64,000 bases of DNA from Flavobacterium sp. 1355. GTDB taxonomy: Bacteria > Bacteroidota > Bacteroidia > Flavobacteriales > Flavobacteriaceae. The stretch spans positions 124,001-188,000 of the forward strand of contig NZ_JAFICC010000001.1 of assembly GCF_017833415.1 (NCBI RefSeq), given 5' to 3'. The notes beneath the pieces are model-generated. The model saw only the letters and a list, made by a program, of their open reading frames with translations, was not told the origin of the DNA and searched no databases. Of this stretch, positions 62,046 to 64,000 are shown one piece after another. Within the stretch, counting starts at the first letter, position 1. Every line of letters begins with the position of its first letter. The position numbers and the translations under genes are program-made.

Positions 62046-64000
62046 ATGAAAATTATTTCTCTGCAGGTAATCCTTCTTTACTTTGTTATTTTGTTATCAT
62101 TTAATGCTTTAGGTCAGAATAAAAGTGAAAGGAATCTTGAATTGATAGATAAAAACTGGAGTTTTGCCTTTGGACATTTATATGATACTGATAAAGATTT
62201 TGGGCATGCAACAGGTTATTTCTCTTATTTAGCAAAAACGGGCTTTGGCGACGGACCAGCTGCACCGGGATTTGATGACCGTGCCTGGAGAAAATTAGAC
62301 CTTCCGCATGACTGGGCAGTTGAGCAGGCATTTAGTGAAAAAGCCAGTTTTAGCCACGGATTCAAAGCAGCCGGAAAAGGATATCCTGATAAAAATATTG
62401 GCTGGTACCGAAAAAAAATCAACATACCTAAGACAGATCTTGGCCGTATAATTTCTATACAATTTGATGGCGTTTTTAGAAATTCAAAAGTTTGGTTTAA
62501 CGGTCATTTTCTCGGAACAGAAGAAAGCGGATATAATGGCTTTGAATATGATGTAACTGCTTACGTCAATTACGGAAGCGAAAACACAATCGTTGTTCGT
62601 GCCGATGCCTCAATGGAAGAAGGCTGGTTTTATGAAGGTGCCGGAATTTACCGACATGTGTATTTGAAAAAGACAAATCCTTTGCATGTCGTGCAAAACG
62701 GAACTTATGTAACATCAGAAATTCAAAATAATGAGGCTATAGTTTCGGCAGAAGTTACTATTGAAAACAAAGGAAACTGTAAAGGACCAATAGAAATTGT
62801 ACAAAATATTTTGGATGCTGCAGGGAATCAAATTGCTGCCGTTTCTGAAAAATCAACAGCTCCGGATTTTTATAAAACAGCAAAACATACTGCAAAGTTA
62901 ACCGTTAAAAACCCTTTATTATGGGATATTGATGCTCCTCACTTGTACCGTCTTGTTACTCAGATCAAACAAAATAATGAGACCATTGACAGTTATGACA
63001 CTTCTTTCGGAATAAGAACGATTCGGTTTGATCCCGAAAATGGTTTCTTTTTGAATGGAAAAAATATCAAACTGCAGGGAACAAATAACCATCAGGATCA
63101 TGCCGGAGTAGGTGCTGCAATTCCGGATGAGCTGCAATATTTTAGAATTCAGAAACTCAAAGAAATGGGTTCAAATGCTTATCGCTGTTCTCATAATCCG
63201 CCAACACCCGAATTGCTTGAAGCCTGTGATAAACTCGGAATGCTGGTGATTGACGAAACAAGATTAATGGGCGTTAATGATTATCACCTAAACGATTTGA
63301 AGAGAATGATCGAACGTGATCGCAACCATCCCAGTATTTTTTGCTGGTCGGTTGGAAATGAGGAATGGAATATTGAGGGAAACAGCACTGGAGAGCGCAT
63401 TACAAATGTCATGCAGGGTTTTGCAAAAAGTATCGATCCCACAAGACCTGTAACAGTTGGAATCAGCAGCGGTTTTAAAAGTGGTATTTCTTCTGTAGTG
63501 GAGATTATGGGATATAATTATCTTGGTAACGGAGATATAGATGCGCATCGAAATGAGTTTAAACAACAACCCGGAATGGGAACGGAGGAAGGTTCTACCT
63601 TTGCAACACGTGGTGTTTATTTTTCTGATGATGCCAAACATTATCAAAGTGCTTATGATAAAAAACCCCGCCCTTCTTTTTACAGTATCGAAGAAGGCTG
63701 GAAATTTTATGCCAAAAGACCTTATTTGGCAGGAATGTTTATCTGGACAGGATTTGATTATCGCGGAGAACCAACGCCTTATGGATGGCCTTCGGTTACG
63801 TCTTATTTTGGAATGATGGATGTTTGCGGTTTCCCTAAAGACAATGTATTTTACCTGAAATCATGGTGGGGAAAAGAACCTGTCTTGCATGTGTTGCCAC
63901 ATTGGAACTGGGCAGGAAAAGAAGGTAAGGAAATTGATGTCTGGGTGTATTCTAATTGTGATGAAGTAGAACTTTTCCTGAACAAAAAAAGTCTTGAAAA
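62046..64000 (+). CDS. Secreted GH2 beta-galactosidase-like enzyme (cut by window end)
   Basis: From ATG 62046 the frame is open for 651 codons to the window end, with no stop. Signal segment VILLYFVILLSFNALGQ; then the GH2 sugar-binding domain (WSFAFGHLYDT, DLPHDWAVEQ, GWYRKKI), an immunoglobulin-like domain, and the TIM barrel with the acid/base Glu439 in CWSVGNEEW. TEEGSTFATRG is a likely nucleophile region. The visible end (VWVYSNCDEVELFLNKKSLE) looks like the start of a DUF4982-like domain. It suggests polysaccharide use together with the GH3 enzyme. Confidence 0.94.
   Translation, partial: MKIISLQVILLYFVILLSFNALGQNKSERNLELIDKNWSFAFGHLYDTDKDFGHATGYFSYLAKTGFGDGPAAPGFDDRAWRKLDLPHDWAVEQAFSEKASFSHGFKAAGKGYPDKNIGWYRKKINIPKTDLGRIISIQFDGVFRNSKVWFNGHFLGTEESGYNGFEYDVTAYVNYGSENTIVVRADASMEEGWFYEGAGIYRHVYLKKTNPLHVVQNGTYVTSEIQNNEAIVSAEVTIENKGNCKGPIEIVQNILDAAGNQIAAVSEKSTAPDFYKTAKHTAKLTVKNPLLWDIDAPHLYRLVTQIKQNNETIDSYDTSFGIRTIRFDPENGFFLNGKNIKLQGTNNHQDHAGVGAAIPDELQYFRIQKLKEMGSNAYRCSHNPPTPELLEACDKLGMLVIDETRLMGVNDYHLNDLKRMIERDRNHPSIFCWSVGNEEWNIEGNSTGERITNVMQGFAKSIDPTRPVTVGISSGFKSGISSVVEIMGYNYLGNGDIDAHRNEFKQQPGMGTEEGSTFATRGVYFSDDAKHYQSAYDKKPRPSFYSIEEGWKFYAKRPYLAGMFIWTGFDYRGEPTPYGWPSVTSYFGMMDVCGFPKDNVFYLKSWWGKEPVLHVLPHWNWAGKEGKEIDVWVYSNCDEVELFLNKKSLE

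Noticed and set aside
63288..63816. ORFs on both strands near the right end
   Set aside because: Both lie within the GH2 gene in other frames.
1..64000. CRISPR arrays, tRNA or rRNA genes, prophage or insertion sequences
   Set aside because: No regularly spaced direct repeats, cloverleaf-like sequences, transposase or phage genes were recognised by reading; a tRNA or repeat search program was not available.

Overview
The window reads as chromosomal DNA from a Flavobacterium-like member of the Bacteroidetes. It is AT-rich, start codons lack Shine-Dalgarno sites, and promoters carry the Bacteroidetes -7 box TAnnTTTG, sometimes with a TTTG or TTG element 17-23 bases upstream. Lipoproteins have the SC(S/N)-D/N-rich lipobox of the phylum, and single genes point the same way: a transcarbamylase of the Bacteroides ArgF' type, a bacillithiol YtxJ protein, a DUF6377 regulator and a choice-of-anchor I lipoprotein. 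I recognise no rRNA, tRNA, CRISPR array, transposase or prophage.

Region by region: 1-8.2 kb holds a self-inhibited Fic protein, smpB, outer-membrane barrels, a VF530-type protein, a GNAT/aldose-epimerase pair and a large M1 peptidase. 8.4-20.7 kb is one long same-strand arginine/proline cluster (leader, GNAT, argG, lipoprotein, argC, argD, proA, proB, GxxExxY gene, argF', argB, argE, argH). It starts with a promoter and an unusual structured leader and ends with a strong hairpin; its spacers are full of dispersed palindromic repeats. 20.8-28.2 kb has two coupled DUF2157-like membrane proteins, ytxJ, clpB, a 40-residue membrane peptide, a DUF808 protein and a lipoprotein. 28.6-33.8 kb has the two agmatine-to-putrescine genes (aguB, aguA) either side of an OmpA protein and a choice-of-anchor I lipoprotein. 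34-39.2 kb is metabolic (fahA, glyA, miaE, guaC, GNAT). 39.3-46 kb has a pentapeptide-repeat protein, an Omp85-type barrel, a response regulator/histidine kinase pair, a USP-like protein and a bestrophin-like channel. 46-51.3 kb has a MocR regulator divergent from an EamA transporter, then an acyl-CoA dehydrogenase and an HpcD-type isomerase. 51.4-64 kb has a lipoprotein behind a gene remnant, a DUF6377 membrane regulator, a GH3 beta-glucosidase, a DUF1349 protein, an acyltransferase, an ArsR/Old Yellow Enzyme operon, a TlpA-like protein and a GH2 beta-galactosidase cut by the window end.

The most interesting item is the arginine leader (about 8374-8734). An exact promoter lies 5 bases before a 28-codon ORF whose two Arg codons (both CGG) sit in a hairpin loop and at a hairpin junction. 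Four perfect hairpins follow one another, and the first and last share their arm sequence, so they could switch partners. The same frame, broken by a single amber codon, stays open until it overlaps the first arginine gene by four bases. Also notable are Ser89 of the transcarbamylase at its substrate-specificity position, a repeat family that brackets the GxxExxY gene, an ArsR operator candidate, and a remnant gene in front of a lipoprotein.
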